Shown here: in pieces, positions 10,288 through 20,278 of the stretch
How the letters are laid out: the number at the start of each line of letters is the position of its first letter
Position numbering within the stretch: position 1 is the stretch's first letter
Origin: Peltaster fructicola
Taxonomy: Eukaryota > Ascomycota > Dothideomycetes
DNA length: 64,000 bases
Assembly: GCA_001592805.2 (NCBI GenBank)
Contig: CP051141.1
Coordinates: 1,302,001 to 1,366,000 of the forward strand
Reading direction: 5' to 3'
Position numbers and translations under genes: made by a program
The notes under the pieces: model-generated
The model's database searches: none
Seen by the model: only the letters and a program-made list of their open reading frames with translations
Told to the model about the DNA's origin: nothing

Positions 10288-11997
10288 TTATGCTAGTGCA
10301 GGATCATCCAGACTGATGGGACCGAATTCGTGATGCCACCAGGAGTCCAGGATGTCTAGATCATCCAGCATATCAACACCTGCGTCATCTGAGGAAGCCT
10401 GCGGAACGAGTGGATAATAGTCGAGCATACTCGAATGCTTTCGGATCTCGGCCTCTCTACGCAATCGATGCAGCTGCAGAAGCGATGTGGCTGTTGTAGC
10501 TGCTTCTTGTGTCGCTGCAGTGCAGTATACGTCGTTCACTCTCCTTACACACGCAAGCGCATCACCAAGTAGCAGGAGAGACTCTGGCGTGTCGATGGCC
10601 AAAAGCGTGCATACTGTCTGAAAGGGTATGTTGGCCACATGATGCCAGGGCATACCGATTGTGATAGCAGAGTGCACCGCAGTAATGCCTCTTCTGAGGA
10701 GGTCGATCACAGGAGCGAGGATGACACCAGCAATCTCGGTGCGTGCTGCATGAAGCCTGCGGTATATGCAAAGCATTAGATTGCACTGTGCCATAACCGA
10801 AGGTGGCTCTGTGTGCACTCTGTTCAAGACGGCTTCGAGTGCCGCAGTCAGCTTTCTACCATTCATGTCATTGGCAGGATCCAGATCTTGTGAATATGGC
10901 AAGAGTTCCAGGAGCTCTGCGGTGTACTCTCCTGGCCTGGAAGCTGTCGGAGTAGTGTCGATATCACGCAGAACAACTCTGCACCGACCCAGATCGTACG
11001 ACATCCAGATATTAAGGTGCTGCGCCACATCAAGCACACGTCGTTGCCAATGAGCATCCTGTGCTGGACCGTTTACATTCTTGCGAGCAGGATTGGCTAG
11101 ACCTGCTGCATCAATGACATGCATTGTGGTACAACTCGCCAACCAGGCTTCTTCGGGCCTTGCTGTCAATCGCAGGTATACTGCACGTAACAGCCAAGCA
11201 GTAGCGCTCTGAGACGATGGAGGTTCTGCAAGGGCAGGATCGAGAAGGCGCTTGGCAAGTGAGACAAGCTTCACTTCGACTTCAAGGTCCTGGTCGCCGG
11301 CAAATAGACATGCCAGAGCGGCAATGCCGCACAGGACGGCGATCTGTGCGTTCGTGGTGTCCGATGCATTCCAGACGCTGTCGATCATCGCATGTAATGC
11401 AAGGCTATCCGTGAACCCGTAACATGGTTGAATCTTGCTAAGATAGACCTGAGCCAGCTGTCTCATTGCTTCTTCTGAGACAATCTCTTGCAAAGTCTCA
11501 GCTTGGGCGGTATTCACTTGTCGTGAGCCAAGGAAGATGTTCCATGCCAGCATCCTCATCGTCGGAACGTCATGAGGATCGAGCGTTCTTATCAATGATC
11601 GAGCGAAAGCAGCACCCGAGTTGCCTTCGATGGCTTGGAGGATGCCATCATCTCCAAAATGGCCATCGTGAGGCGTCCTGCCGTCCGGACCTCTTGCTGG
11701 TGATGGCACAGACTGCTTCGACTGAGAAGTACTGAGAAACGCTGCAGATGGCGAACCAGTGCTTTCGACAAGCGACTCTGCAGCTGTCGTTCTCGCTCGT
11801 CTCGAGCGAGGAGTCGTTCGGTAGAAGCAGTCGTACTCGAACCTTTCACACTGGTTGCACGGCTTTTTGCCGTCGCACTTCCTCTTGCGCTCACGACAGG
11901 AGTCACAAGCTATGCGTTGTCGTCGTCGATGCTGTCTTATACTTCCAGTTGGCGAGTTCATAGTCTCTGTCTGTCGCCGCCTTGATTGTGGGAGCAT
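10288..11997 (-). CDS. Zn2Cys6 transcription factor next to the MFS transporter
   Basis: Nuclear DNA-binding regulator of 569 residues, single exon. The binuclear zinc cluster is CDSCRERKRKC-DGKKPCNQC with a last Cys six residues on, i.e. C-x2-C-x6-C-x5-C-x2-C-x6-C, near residues 29-55, preceded by basic residues. The rest is helical and resembles the fungal-specific regulatory middle domain (leucine-rich segments such as LLRAVYLRLTARPEEAWLAS). An acidic C-terminal stretch (DDAGVDMLDDLDILDSW) could be an activation region. The ATG at 11997 is used here; an internal Met 13 residues on (MNSPTG) is an equally good start. Target genes are unknown; the adjacent exporter is the obvious candidate. 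Confidence 0.9.
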   Translation of the reverse strand: MLPQSRRRQTETMNSPTGSIRQHRRRQRIACDSCRERKRKCDGKKPCNQCERFEYDCFYRTTPRSRRARTTAAESLVESTGSPSAAFLSTSQSKQSVPSPARGPDGRTPHDGHFGDDGILQAIEGNSGAAFARSLIRTLDPHDVPTMRMLAWNIFLGSRQVNTAQAETLQEIVSEEAMRQLAQVYLSKIQPCYGFTDSLALHAMIDSVWNASDTTNAQIAVLCGIAALACLFAGDQDLEVEVKLVSLAKRLLDPALAEPPSSQSATAWLLRAVYLRLTARPEEAWLASCTTMHVIDAAGLANPARKNVNGPAQDAHWQRRVLDVAQHLNIWMSYDLGRCRVVLRDIDTTPTASRPGEYTAELLELLPYSQDLDPANDMNGRKLTAALEAVLNRVHTEPPSVMAQCNLMLCIYRRLHAARTEIAGVILAPVIDLLRRGITAVHSAITIGMPWHHVANIPFQTVCTLLAIDTPESLLLLGDALACVRRVNDVYCTAATQEAATTATSLLQLHRLRREAEIRKHSSMLDYYPLVPQASSDDAGVDMLDDLDILDSWWHHEFGPISLDDPALA

Positions 11998-12630
11998 GTG
12001 CCTCGTGGTTGACGTAAGTGCGGAAATATCTCAAGCCGCAACAGCCGCAGTGGCTTGTAGCAATGCTCGTCCATTCAGGGAACGTAGATTTTATTCATAG
12101 ATGATGGTTATCTGATGGAGTCATCGGTACTTACGGCCTCTTACTCGTCCAATGCTGCCATGCCCTATGGATGTAGGAGACGACTGTGTCAGCCTCATTG
12201 GAAAGCAAGCATTGAGTTTCTGTAATGTGTATTGCAGATGTTGATTGGCCGCCTTGGAACTGCCTGATTGAGCAGAGAAGGTGACCTGTGCACTTTGAGG
12301 CGTACAACACCTTAGCCATCGTTGCCGAGGACTAGTTCCTCACGACGCTCTGGAACTCCTCGCAACAGTCTTCAAATGACAGTAGTCATGGACGGAGTTG
12401 ATCTCATGGCGCAACGATCTACAACGGACAGACTAGATGTATACTGTAATGTTCATGTTGATACACAGGAGCCAAGCCTGGCCCGAAGCATGATTGCGAA
12501 ATTGCCATCGTCTAAATGCTTGCCAAACAGTAAGACGGAGAAAGACGCTTGAACACTGGACTGATGCAGGAAAAGCTCGATAGCATAAAAGAAAACATAA
12601 ACTCAGCAAAAATCGCTATACGAAGAGAAT
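11998..12630. other. Intergenic region upstream of the Zn2Cys6 regulator
   Basis: About 630 bases with the regulator promoter and the 3' flank of the chitin-binding gene. Only short frames with no recognisable content. Confidence 0.55.
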
Positions 12631-13899
12631 CTAACCACTACAGCCGTGTGCAGCAGTCACCCAACCAGTAAGACGGTTGGCGACGTCAGAGCTGTAGCAG
12701 TGTGTTGCAATACCATCTTGCAGCTGTCCACTTGCAGCAATCGAGCCCGAATTATAGATTCGAGCTGCTCTGTAATACTTGCTTACATCGCTTGTGCCAG
12801 CTTCAGCAATGGTCTGCTTGAGTCCATCACCAGCAGCGGTACCAGCAGCGCCATCAGTGACCATCTGTGTGATCTCGCTCATAGGGCATGGGTTAATGGC
12901 GCTTCCGTCGTTGCAGCTGCCAGATCCATCGTGACTCTGGAAGAGACCTGGGTTGCGGACACCGTAGTTTGTCGTTGGTGCGCGAACGCATCCGCCAGAC
13001 TCTTGCATCATGATGGCCAGCAGGAAACGGGCATCGACGCCGCTTGATGAAGCGACAGACTGAAGAGCAGATTTGAGATTGCTGATCTCGTCGTCGTTGT
13101 TGTTCGTAGCACCGAATTGTGTGCAAGACTTGGACATAAGGCCACGGTTGTTCTCGAATGCTGTGTCGAAGTCGACCCATGATGATTGTGCTGGCCATCC
13201 TGCACCAACCGAACCATCACCGGTGTACATCTTATAGGAATCGCCAAGGCCTGAAGAGCTTCCAGTCGAGCCGGATGATGCTGATGGCGTTGGCGTTGGA
13301 ATTGTCGTTGAAGTCGACGATGTCTTGACGGCCGCTACAGTGGTGGTCGTTGGAATCGAATGGCTGAAAACAGGTTCAGGGTGTTGGACGCCTTTGTTCT
13401 GGCTACCAGTGACACCTGAAGCTGAGTCGGTCGAATCGGTGTCTGATTGCGCTGGGCTAGACGATGCCGCAGGAGCTGAGGCAACGACCTCGGAAGTTGG
13501 TGCTGGTACGGTCGTCGATGGTGCTGCAGATGACTCGACCTCAGCGGCGGAGGATTGCACAACAGGAGCAGGGGTTTGCACTGCCGGCGAGGGGATAGCA
13601 GAGGTGTCCGAGGCTCCCGAGGAGCCACACTGACCGAAGCCAGCTTGGCAACCGGTACCACAGTGAGCATCGCTACTGCCGCACCAGCTCTCAGCACTGC
13701 AGCATGTAGTGCCTGGGCAAGTCATGCCTGACCAAGAGCCACAAGATCCGTCGTAGGAGATGGTTCGACCGGCGAGGTCACTGAGTCCAAGCAGCTGGTT
13801 GCTGCGAGCAATTTGTGCCTTGCCGATATGCTCAGCATGCTGAGGCACTGCTGCCACTAGGGCTGCAAAGGCGGTAATGAGGATTGTCTTGATGGCCAT
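12631..13899 (-). CDS. Secreted chitin-binding (hevein-like) plus lysozyme-like/SLT-fold protein
   Basis: A 422-residue single-exon secreted protein. Residues 1-18 form a signal peptide (MAIKTILITAFAALVAAV). Residues about 50-92 are a cysteine-rich type-1 chitin-binding module of hevein kind (CCSAESWCGSSDAHCGTGC). Then follows a Ser/Thr/Pro-rich linker, likely O-glycosylated, to about residue 215. The C-terminal ~200 residues look like a lysozyme/soluble lytic transglycosylase fold: the core LLAIMMQESGG has the Glu-Ser pair typical of the catalytic Glu of goose-type lysozymes and lytic transglycosylases, and YYRAARIYNSGS resembles the later (A)YN(A/S)G motif. Expected substrate is chitin-like or peptidoglycan-like glycan in the apoplast; the actual activity is unknown. 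A TATA-like stretch lies about 80 nt upstream near 13980. Confidence 0.82.
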   Translation of the reverse strand: MAIKTILITAFAALVAAVPQHAEHIGKAQIARSNQLLGLSDLAGRTISYDGSCGSWSGMTCPGTTCCSAESWCGSSDAHCGTGCQAGFGQCGSSGASDTSAIPSPAVQTPAPVVQSSAAEVESSAAPSTTVPAPTSEVVASAPAASSSPAQSDTDSTDSASGVTGSQNKGVQHPEPVFSHSIPTTTTVAAVKTSSTSTTIPTPTPSASSGSTGSSSGLGDSYKMYTGDGSVGAGWPAQSSWVDFDTAFENNRGLMSKSCTQFGATNNNDDEISNLKSALQSVASSSGVDARFLLAIMMQESGGCVRAPTTNYGVRNPGLFQSHDGSGSCNDGSAINPCPMSEITQMVTDGAAGTAAGDGLKQTIAEAGTSDVSKYYRAARIYNSGSIAASGQLQDGIATHCYSSDVANRLTGWVTAAHGCSG

Positions 13900-14241
13900 C
13901 TTCTTCAGTTGTGATTGTTCGAAACGCTGCCGGCAGCGATTTTTGCGAATGAGCGGACGTGCGAGGGCTGACTGTACGCTATAGATAAAAGAGTGTGTTT
14001 GAAGGAGTGATGTCAGTCAACTGCACAGCAGTGGAAGCAGGAAGGGATGGGAAAAGCAGAAGCTTGGTGACGATTCACGACAATGAGAGATATGAGGAAA
14101 CCCAGACAAACGGGAACTTGCATGACACGCATGACTTATATGTACCTGAGGAGCTCCTCGGACGACACCTGTTTTCAGACTGGCCTAGTAGTTGATGCTC
14201 CTCGTGCGGTGGTGAGGGATTGAATCTAGAGGAGCGACAGG

Positions 14242-15978
14242 TCAGCTAGGCACTTGTACCTGCAGAGCATGAACATGGTGAAACCTTGGCCGCAGGTGGC
14301 TATGCAGGGGTTGATGCATGGGCGAAAAGTGCTTTGCGACGCGTGATTGGCGCGCCTCAGGAATGAAGCTATACCACATACGCGCTAAAGAGCACGTACC
14401 TTTCGTGAATTCCAGCTCCTTCGCCAAATCATAGAGCAAGAAGTCGATGAGCACTGCATTGACGCTCTGCGTGCCCGGGTGACGACAGATCTCTCGCCTG
14501 AGCAGCTCGGTGGCCCAGATGGCGCATCCACGAACCTGCACCTCCCAGCTGCCTCTGTGCTCGAGTGGCAGCTTGCGGTGGATCTGCGCTTCCAACGAAG
14601 GGCAGTAGCTGAGCACACCAAAGCGGTGTAGGATTTGGGGCACTCGGTAGTCTGGCCACAACGTCAGCTCGTATCCCTAACCCACTCGCCACAGGTGTGT
14701 TGGTTCTTTATATGGAGGCACTCACCTGCGAACATCGTCAGATTGCCGATGTCCCGAAAGGCGCCTATGCCCTGGCCATTGCAGGCAGCATGTAGATCTG
14801 CAACAAAGATCTGGGCTCTTTTCAACAGACGTACTCTTCGTCCTTCGTATCGACACTCATCGCGGAAGGACGAGAAATGCTTCACCAGTAGATTCACCAG
14901 CTTGCCGGCGGATTTGTCTGCCTTGGATATCAGGTTTACCACGCTCTTATCCTTGCTGCTGGCGAAGTTGGCAAGATCCTGCTCTTGGGTAGTTTGAGGT
15001 TCGGATGGCACTTCGGCCCCAAGATTCACCCAACCCTCTTCTGTTGGCGTCGATGTGTCCTCGTCGATCACAGCACTTGCAACTGTCTCTGCAACAGCAC
15101 TGAGTCCGCCTGACTCTTCTGCATGGCTGTTGAGACCACGTTCGTGATCGGGATTTGAGACATTCGTAGGGCGATCTGTTATGGCGACATCATCTGATGC
15201 ATCCTGTAGTGTTGCGCCATCGACCGGGACAGCATCTGAAACATCATCGAACTCCTGTAATGGTCATTCATGACACGCTGCGATTGTGACATATCGCCAA
15301 CCTTGAGGACATCGCCCGCCTCGTACAGGATCGCAATTCGCTCGTCCAACAAAGGGATGTGCTCAGCTGTTGCTCCTCGAAACACCCGTTTGATAACATC
15401 TTCGGTACACAAGGGACTTCTCCAGAAGCGAGGTGTGGTGATGGGTACGCCTTCAGACAGTGCCCGTTGCAAACTCGCAACAAGGCTCATATACCCAGTC
15501 CATCGCTGACCCTTGTAGTCGATCTGGAAGCGTTCCTCTTCAGATAGCTCCGACCAAAACCTGTTGGGGTCAGACAATGCTCGCTGTCTTCGCCAACGAC
15601 TGACGAAAAGTTCAGAAGGTCCATGGTGAAGACAAAGTTTGCCATTTCGACCTCGTTGAGCTCCTCGCCGAGCTTAGGATGTATTTCATGCTCGCTCCAG
15701 GCTGCGATCGAGTATCCTCGTTCTTGGATAGTCTTCCATATCCTCATTGCTGCAGATTTGGTGCCCCACATATCGATTGAGACATCGACAGCATTGTTGT
15801 ATATGTACTCAGCATCTGCGAGAACGCCTGAAACACCTGATGAGACCTGATGGCTTTCGAAGACTGCTTGTCTGAACTCACCTGTATCGGCTGAGATCTC
15901 GTCGCTGACTTGAGTGGTAATGCTAAGGCGTTGCCTGAGAAGCTCAAGAAGCTCGAAATCGACTTCATCGTCACTCAT
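14242..15978 (-). CDS. qng1: Queuosine 5'-phosphate N-glycosylase/hydrolase (queuosine salvage, DUF2419)
   Basis: Releases queuine base from queuosine 5'-phosphate so it can be inserted into tRNA by the eukaryotic TGT enzyme. The ATG is at 15978 (MSDDEVDFELLELLRQRL). At least five exons: NFS joins FWSELSEEERFQIDYKGQ across an intron near 15577, giving the family block GQRWTGYMSLVASLQRALSE and GVPITTPRFW. Later blocks are HFSSFRDECRYEGRRVRLLK, RAQIFVADLHAAC and, after splicing near 14.69 kb, LTMFADYRVPQILHRFGVLS, which holds the conserved catalytic-site Asp. A ~100-residue acidic insertion of low complexity separates the halves. The last exon is unresolved: three acceptor choices place the stop between 14226 and 14248, and none yields the usual C-terminal basic-aromatic tail. 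Divergent with UBA2. Confidence 0.87.
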
Positions 15979-16445
15979 TGCTTCGTCGTATCGCAAGCTG
16001 AAGGATCAGTGCAGTGACATCCAAGGGCGACGAACCATCAACGATTTGGTGAGGGTGTGTAGTGACAAGAAACTGGGCCACAACACCAACCGGGTATTGT
16101 GATGTGCAACGTGAAATCTGGGGAGCTGTTCCATGTTGTCTTTCCGGTCAAACGCCTCGCGAACTTGTACAGTATTCCTTCTGCTTCCATAGCCAAGCTC
16201 ATTTCATTCATTCGTTTTCATCTTCCTTCGCAAACCTGCTCATAGTCGGTCCACGAGTCGACCAGATACGATCCTTCGACGAGGAGCTCTTAACGTGCTC
16301 TCCCATCCACATTAGACAGTTTCAGAGCATCCTTCATATGCACGACAACCTCGCGCGGACCTTCTCGCCTTGCATGCACGCCTCAACATCAATCGCACGA
16401 CCCTTTCGCTGATTCTTCCTCCTACCTCTCCTGCATGCGTACGAC
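15979..16445. other. Shared divergent promoter region, QNG1/UBA2
   Basis: About 470 bases between the two start codons; it must carry both promoters. The UBA2-proximal part is pyrimidine-rich, as usual upstream of housekeeping genes. No other feature seen. Confidence 0.55.
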
Positions 16446-18353
16446 ATGATGGTCACAACACAGCGCCGAGACAGAGGTCTCGAAAAGTCCTTGTCTGCCT
16501 CGCTCAACAAACAGATCAAGGAGAGTCGCATACTGCTCGTCGGCGCAGGAGGGATCGGTTGCGAGGTCCTCAAGAACCTCGTTTGCTGTGGCTTTGGATG
16601 TGCTGCCTCGCGTGAGACACAGAATGAAATGAACGGACAGAACGGAGTTGTATCGCCAGCACTGCCCGGCATAACGATTGTGGACCTTGACACCATTGAT
16701 CTCTCGAACCTCAATCGACAGTTCCTCTTCCGAGCACGGCACATCAAGAAACCCAAAGCGTTTGTTGCAAAGGAGACAGCCAGCGCATTCAATCCCACAG
16801 TCAACATTGATGCTCGACATGCCTCCATCTTTGACGAGCAGTACAATGTTGAGTTCTTCGAGAGCTTCGACATTGTCTTCAATGCGCTCGACAATGTGCC
16901 AGCACGACGTCACGTCAACAAAATGTGCTTGGCTGCCAATGTGCCTCTGATCGAGAGCGGAACAACAGGATACAACGGTCAGGTGCAGAGCATCAAGAAA
17001 GGTCTGACGGAATGCTACGACTGCAACGAGAAGCCGGTGCAAAAGAGCTATGCGATATGCACTATCCGATCCACACCGTCACAACCCATCCACTGTATTG
17101 TATGGGCCAAATCATACCTGCTTCCAGAGCTCTTTGGAGTGAGCGAAGATCAATCTGACATGAAAGAGACGACAGAAGACAATGCAGAAGAGGTGGAGAA
17201 GCTGAAACAGGAAGCACAAGCTCTGAAGAAGATACGAAACTCAATGGGCGAGCCTGGCTTCGCACAATCAGTCTTTGACAAGGTGTACGAGGAGGATATT
17301 GTGCGTCTGGCGTCGATGACAGACATGTGGAAGAGCAAGAAACCTCCGGAGCCACTGCGATTCCGAGACAATATCTGGACTGACGATCCAGTCACAAGAG
17401 GCACAGCCATAGCATTGCGAGAGCAAGACATCTGGACTATGGAGGAGAACGCAGCAGTCTTCTGCTCAAGTCTGGATGCGCTGAAGAAGCGTGTGCAAGA
17501 AGGGGAGACTACGATTGAGTTTGACAAGGACGACAAGGACACCCTAGACTTCGTAACTGCTGCTGCAAATCTGCGCGCACACATTTTCGGCATCACGCTG
17601 AATAGCGAGTGGCAGATCAAGCAAATGGCTGGCAACATCATACCAGCCATTGCGACATCTAATGCCATGACCGCGAGCTTGTGTGTCATGCAAGCTTTCA
17701 AGATCATGCGTGGCTTTGCCGCAAGTGCTGCTCAGAACGGTCATGGTCAGGCCGCAGTGCTAGGAGGTTCGAAAATGACGTTCCTTACGTCAAAGAACAC
17801 AGAGCGGATGATCTCGACAGAAAGGTTGAGCGCGCCTAAACCGGGCTGTCCGACTTGCTCACTAACATATGCGAAGCTCTTACTGCCTGCCGCAGAAGCT
17901 CCAACCATACAAGACCTGGCAGATCTACTTAAGACAACCACTGGACTGGAGGAGTTTGCTATCATGATCGACAAGGGCTTGATCTACGACCCAGACGAGC
18001 AGGACAACGCAGACAAGCCACTTAGCAACTTCGGCATTTCAGCTAAGAGTAATGGCTTTGTTACAGTCTCAGACGACGACGGCACGAAAGTCGACCTTGT
18101 CCTAAGTATGACAGCCACGGACGGCGAGCTCGCTATACAGCCATCTTCCATCGAGCTTCCCGACAAGGTCAAACCGCCTGTGGAAGAGCCTGTGCAGGAG
18201 CCTGCGGAACAGCCAGATACAGCTACAACAGGCATGAAGCGTAAGCGCGATGCTGAAGATACAGTCGTGGTGAAGCGACCCAAAGTGGCAGCCGGAGGCG
18301 ATCCTGTGGTCATCGATGACCCGGATGATGGTACCATCCTACTCGACGATTGA
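16446..18353 (+). CDS. uba2: SUMO-activating enzyme E1 catalytic subunit UBA2
   Basis: With Aos1 it adenylates SUMO and forms the E1 thioester before transfer to Ubc9, in the nucleus. The 635-residue single frame has the ATP-binding loop LLVGAGGIGCEVLKNL, the adenylation core VDLDTIDLSNLNRQFLF and IVFNALDNVPARRHVNKMC, and the catalytic-Cys region YAICTIRSTPSQPIHCIVWA, where the Cys of CTIRSTPSQP is the thioester residue. Zinc-binding CxxC pairs are CYDC and CPTC. The C terminus is acidic with basic NLS-like segments (KRKRDAE, KRPK). Two in-frame ATGs (16446, 16449). Odd: about 25 extra residues lie between CCGFG and ITIVDLDTIDLS compared with the family; part could be a 48-nt intron (16612-16659) that happens to be open. 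Confidence 0.96.
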   Translation: MMVTTQRRDRGLEKSLSASLNKQIKESRILLVGAGGIGCEVLKNLVCCGFGCAASRETQNEMNGQNGVVSPALPGITIVDLDTIDLSNLNRQFLFRARHIKKPKAFVAKETASAFNPTVNIDARHASIFDEQYNVEFFESFDIVFNALDNVPARRHVNKMCLAANVPLIESGTTGYNGQVQSIKKGLTECYDCNEKPVQKSYAICTIRSTPSQPIHCIVWAKSYLLPELFGVSEDQSDMKETTEDNAEEVEKLKQEAQALKKIRNSMGEPGFAQSVFDKVYEEDIVRLASMTDMWKSKKPPEPLRFRDNIWTDDPVTRGTAIALREQDIWTMEENAAVFCSSLDALKKRVQEGETTIEFDKDDKDTLDFVTAAANLRAHIFGITLNSEWQIKQMAGNIIPAIATSNAMTASLCVMQAFKIMRGFAASAAQNGHGQAAVLGGSKMTFLTSKNTERMISTERLSAPKPGCPTCSLTYAKLLLPAAEAPTIQDLADLLKTTTGLEEFAIMIDKGLIYDPDEQDNADKPLSNFGISAKSNGFVTVSDDDGTKVDLVLSMTATDGELAIQPSSIELPDKVKPPVEEPVQEPAEQPDTATTGMKRKRDAEDTVVVKRPKVAAGGDPVVIDDPDDGTILLDD

Positions 18354-18618
18354 GTTGAGCCACACAAGCTTGTGGAAACACTGTCAAGCTACGGCTTGGT
18401 GATAATTATTGATGGGCGGTGTTTTGAGAACAAAGAGCGAAACGTCAACGTCAGACAATGCTTGTAACGATACCCAATGAGTCGTGATGCAATGCATGCA
18501 GATAATGTACTTAGTAGATGTACTACACACATCATTCTTCTTTCTCATATGGTGGTGGCGGGGCGTTGTAACGCAGCCAGCCTTGCTCATGCTGCCAGAG
18601 GCTTTGAGCAGCAGATAG

Positions 18619-19317
18619 TCACAAGAGACGGCTGCCCTTGGCATTCGGAGGTGGCTGATTGTAGCGAGGCGGTGCATCGTCAATCTCAGACGATGCTCGG
18701 ACCGTAGTGTTCTCGTCGTAGTCGCGGTTGAGTGGTGCTTCACTCTCGTCATCGTCATCAGGCGTGTAGATCGTGCTAGGCGGAAAGATAGTACTTGGTG
18801 GTGCGAATCGGAAGTGTGGCTCAGTGATGGCGTGCTCATGTTGGCAATTTGGACACGTCGCTGTGGCGCCGATGCCAGGTAGTGGTAGATGTCGCAAGAT
18901 ACAATATGCGTGAATAGCGCTGCGAGAGTTAGCTTAGAAGCAAAGCGCATATGATATATGGATAACTCACAGATCGAGCATCAATGGGACAGTTGCGTAT
19001 GTGCCCAGCATGATCGCACCGGCATCTAGACCTCGAGGAGAAGATGTGTCAGCCCTTGCCAGCGACAGCACACCAGGCACGAAGAGGCCGATGTGAAACG
19101 CCAGCAGTATGCTGTCGAAAGGAATAGCGACGGCGCGTTTCTTCAGGCCGTTTCCAAGGCCGACTAATCCGATGACTGCTGAGAAGAAGGCTGGAATCAG
19201 TCCCAGTGGCAGCAAGACATAGCCAGTCTTCATGCCAAAGATGATGAGCAGCACAATACCAAAAAGAAAGTTGTAAACCAGAGCAGTCCGGAGGACCCTG
19301 TCCACTGTCTTGTCCAT
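18619..19317 (-). CDS. Four-transmembrane protein with acidic, proline-rich cytosolic tail
   Basis: Not assigned to a named family. The first in-frame ATG is at 19317 (MDKTVDRVLRTALVYNFLFG). Exon 1 has four hydrophobic segments (around NFLFGIVLLIIFG, LPLGLIPAFFSAVIGLVGLG, IPFDSILLAFHIGLFVPGVL and AGAIMLGTYATVPLMLDL). An intron of about 46 nt near 18.92-18.97 kb joins DL to AIHAYCILRHLPLPGIG. The tail has a CPNCQHEH motif that could bind metal, then an acidic DDDDES segment and a PPRYNQPPP stretch that could be a WW-domain ligand. About 215 residues. It converges on UBA2 with 266 bp between stops. Similar small membrane proteins are common and unnamed in filamentous ascomycetes; function unknown. 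Confidence 0.75.
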
Positions 19318-20278
19318 GATGTCGTCTCTGGTCGCTGAGAAGTGTCTCACAAGGAAGGAAGTGGTAGAGCTTTGCTGCTTCGTGGAGCTGTATTCAAGTA
19401 TTTCCTCCAACCGCGGATGTGAAGGCGACAGGATATTCCTCGGTCTGATTGGTGGACGCTATCCTTGACGATGTCCTCGCGGCGGTCAGTATTCCTATTG
19501 TGTGTGTATATACTGTTGTCGAAACTGCTTGGAGACTGTGTTGACCACTAAGCTTCGTGTAATGGTGCCGTCGTCTTGATGTGTTGTTCGTCCTTGTGAG
19601 ATCGCTGGTGTGTTATTATGCTTCAAGGTCGTCTTCACATGACCCTTTTGATGCATGGCTCGGTTCACGCCGACGTGGATGGGTCTTAAGAAAAGCTTAT
19701 GTTTGTTGTGATTTAGGGACACCTCTGAATATGCCTGAACACTGCCTAGATAGCAGTGGCATTTGGTGCAGATGAGTCGTAGGCAAGGCGCAGGAATATC
19801 TCGTTTGCCAAGTCATTGTAGTCGATATCGTGGTAAGCTCACAGCCACGCAGCTCTCGTTTGGCAGCCTGTATAGTATCGATCATCGTTATCTGCACTGT
19901 CGCGCTTCGAAAGACGTCTGAGCAGCTCAGGCTGGGGTGCAGCGAGATGTCGTGTATTCATATCGTTGATGAGCTTCCCTGCCAGTTATGACATAAGCTG
20001 CATGGTGGTGCATCGTGACGGCGGAGTGAGGCTCTCTAGCCACGACTACAGCATAGACGGTTGCTGTACATGCCTATGCGGGCGATGCAGGCCGAGTTCA
20101 CCTTGTGGCGCTCTCTTGTACCGCTTTGATCGTCAGCGACGGGGCTCAGCATTGTGAGCTGGTTCGGATCCCAAGCGAGCTGTTCGGATGTCAGCTTTGT
20201 GCATTAAATAATGATCAGAGTGCACAAAGGCTGCACATCGACCACTTGATCGGCAGCAAGCCCGATAGTCAGCATCGT
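19318..20278. other. Intergenic region between the 4-TM gene and the bZIP gene
   Basis: About 960 bases, divergent. Contains the promoters of both genes. Several short frames, none supported by motif or splicing. Nothing repetitive seen. Confidence 0.5.

Noticed and set aside
8359-13899. Secondary-metabolite cluster around the transporter and regulator
   Set aside because: No synthase or tailoring enzyme is present nearby; neighbours are UMP1 and a chitin-binding protein.
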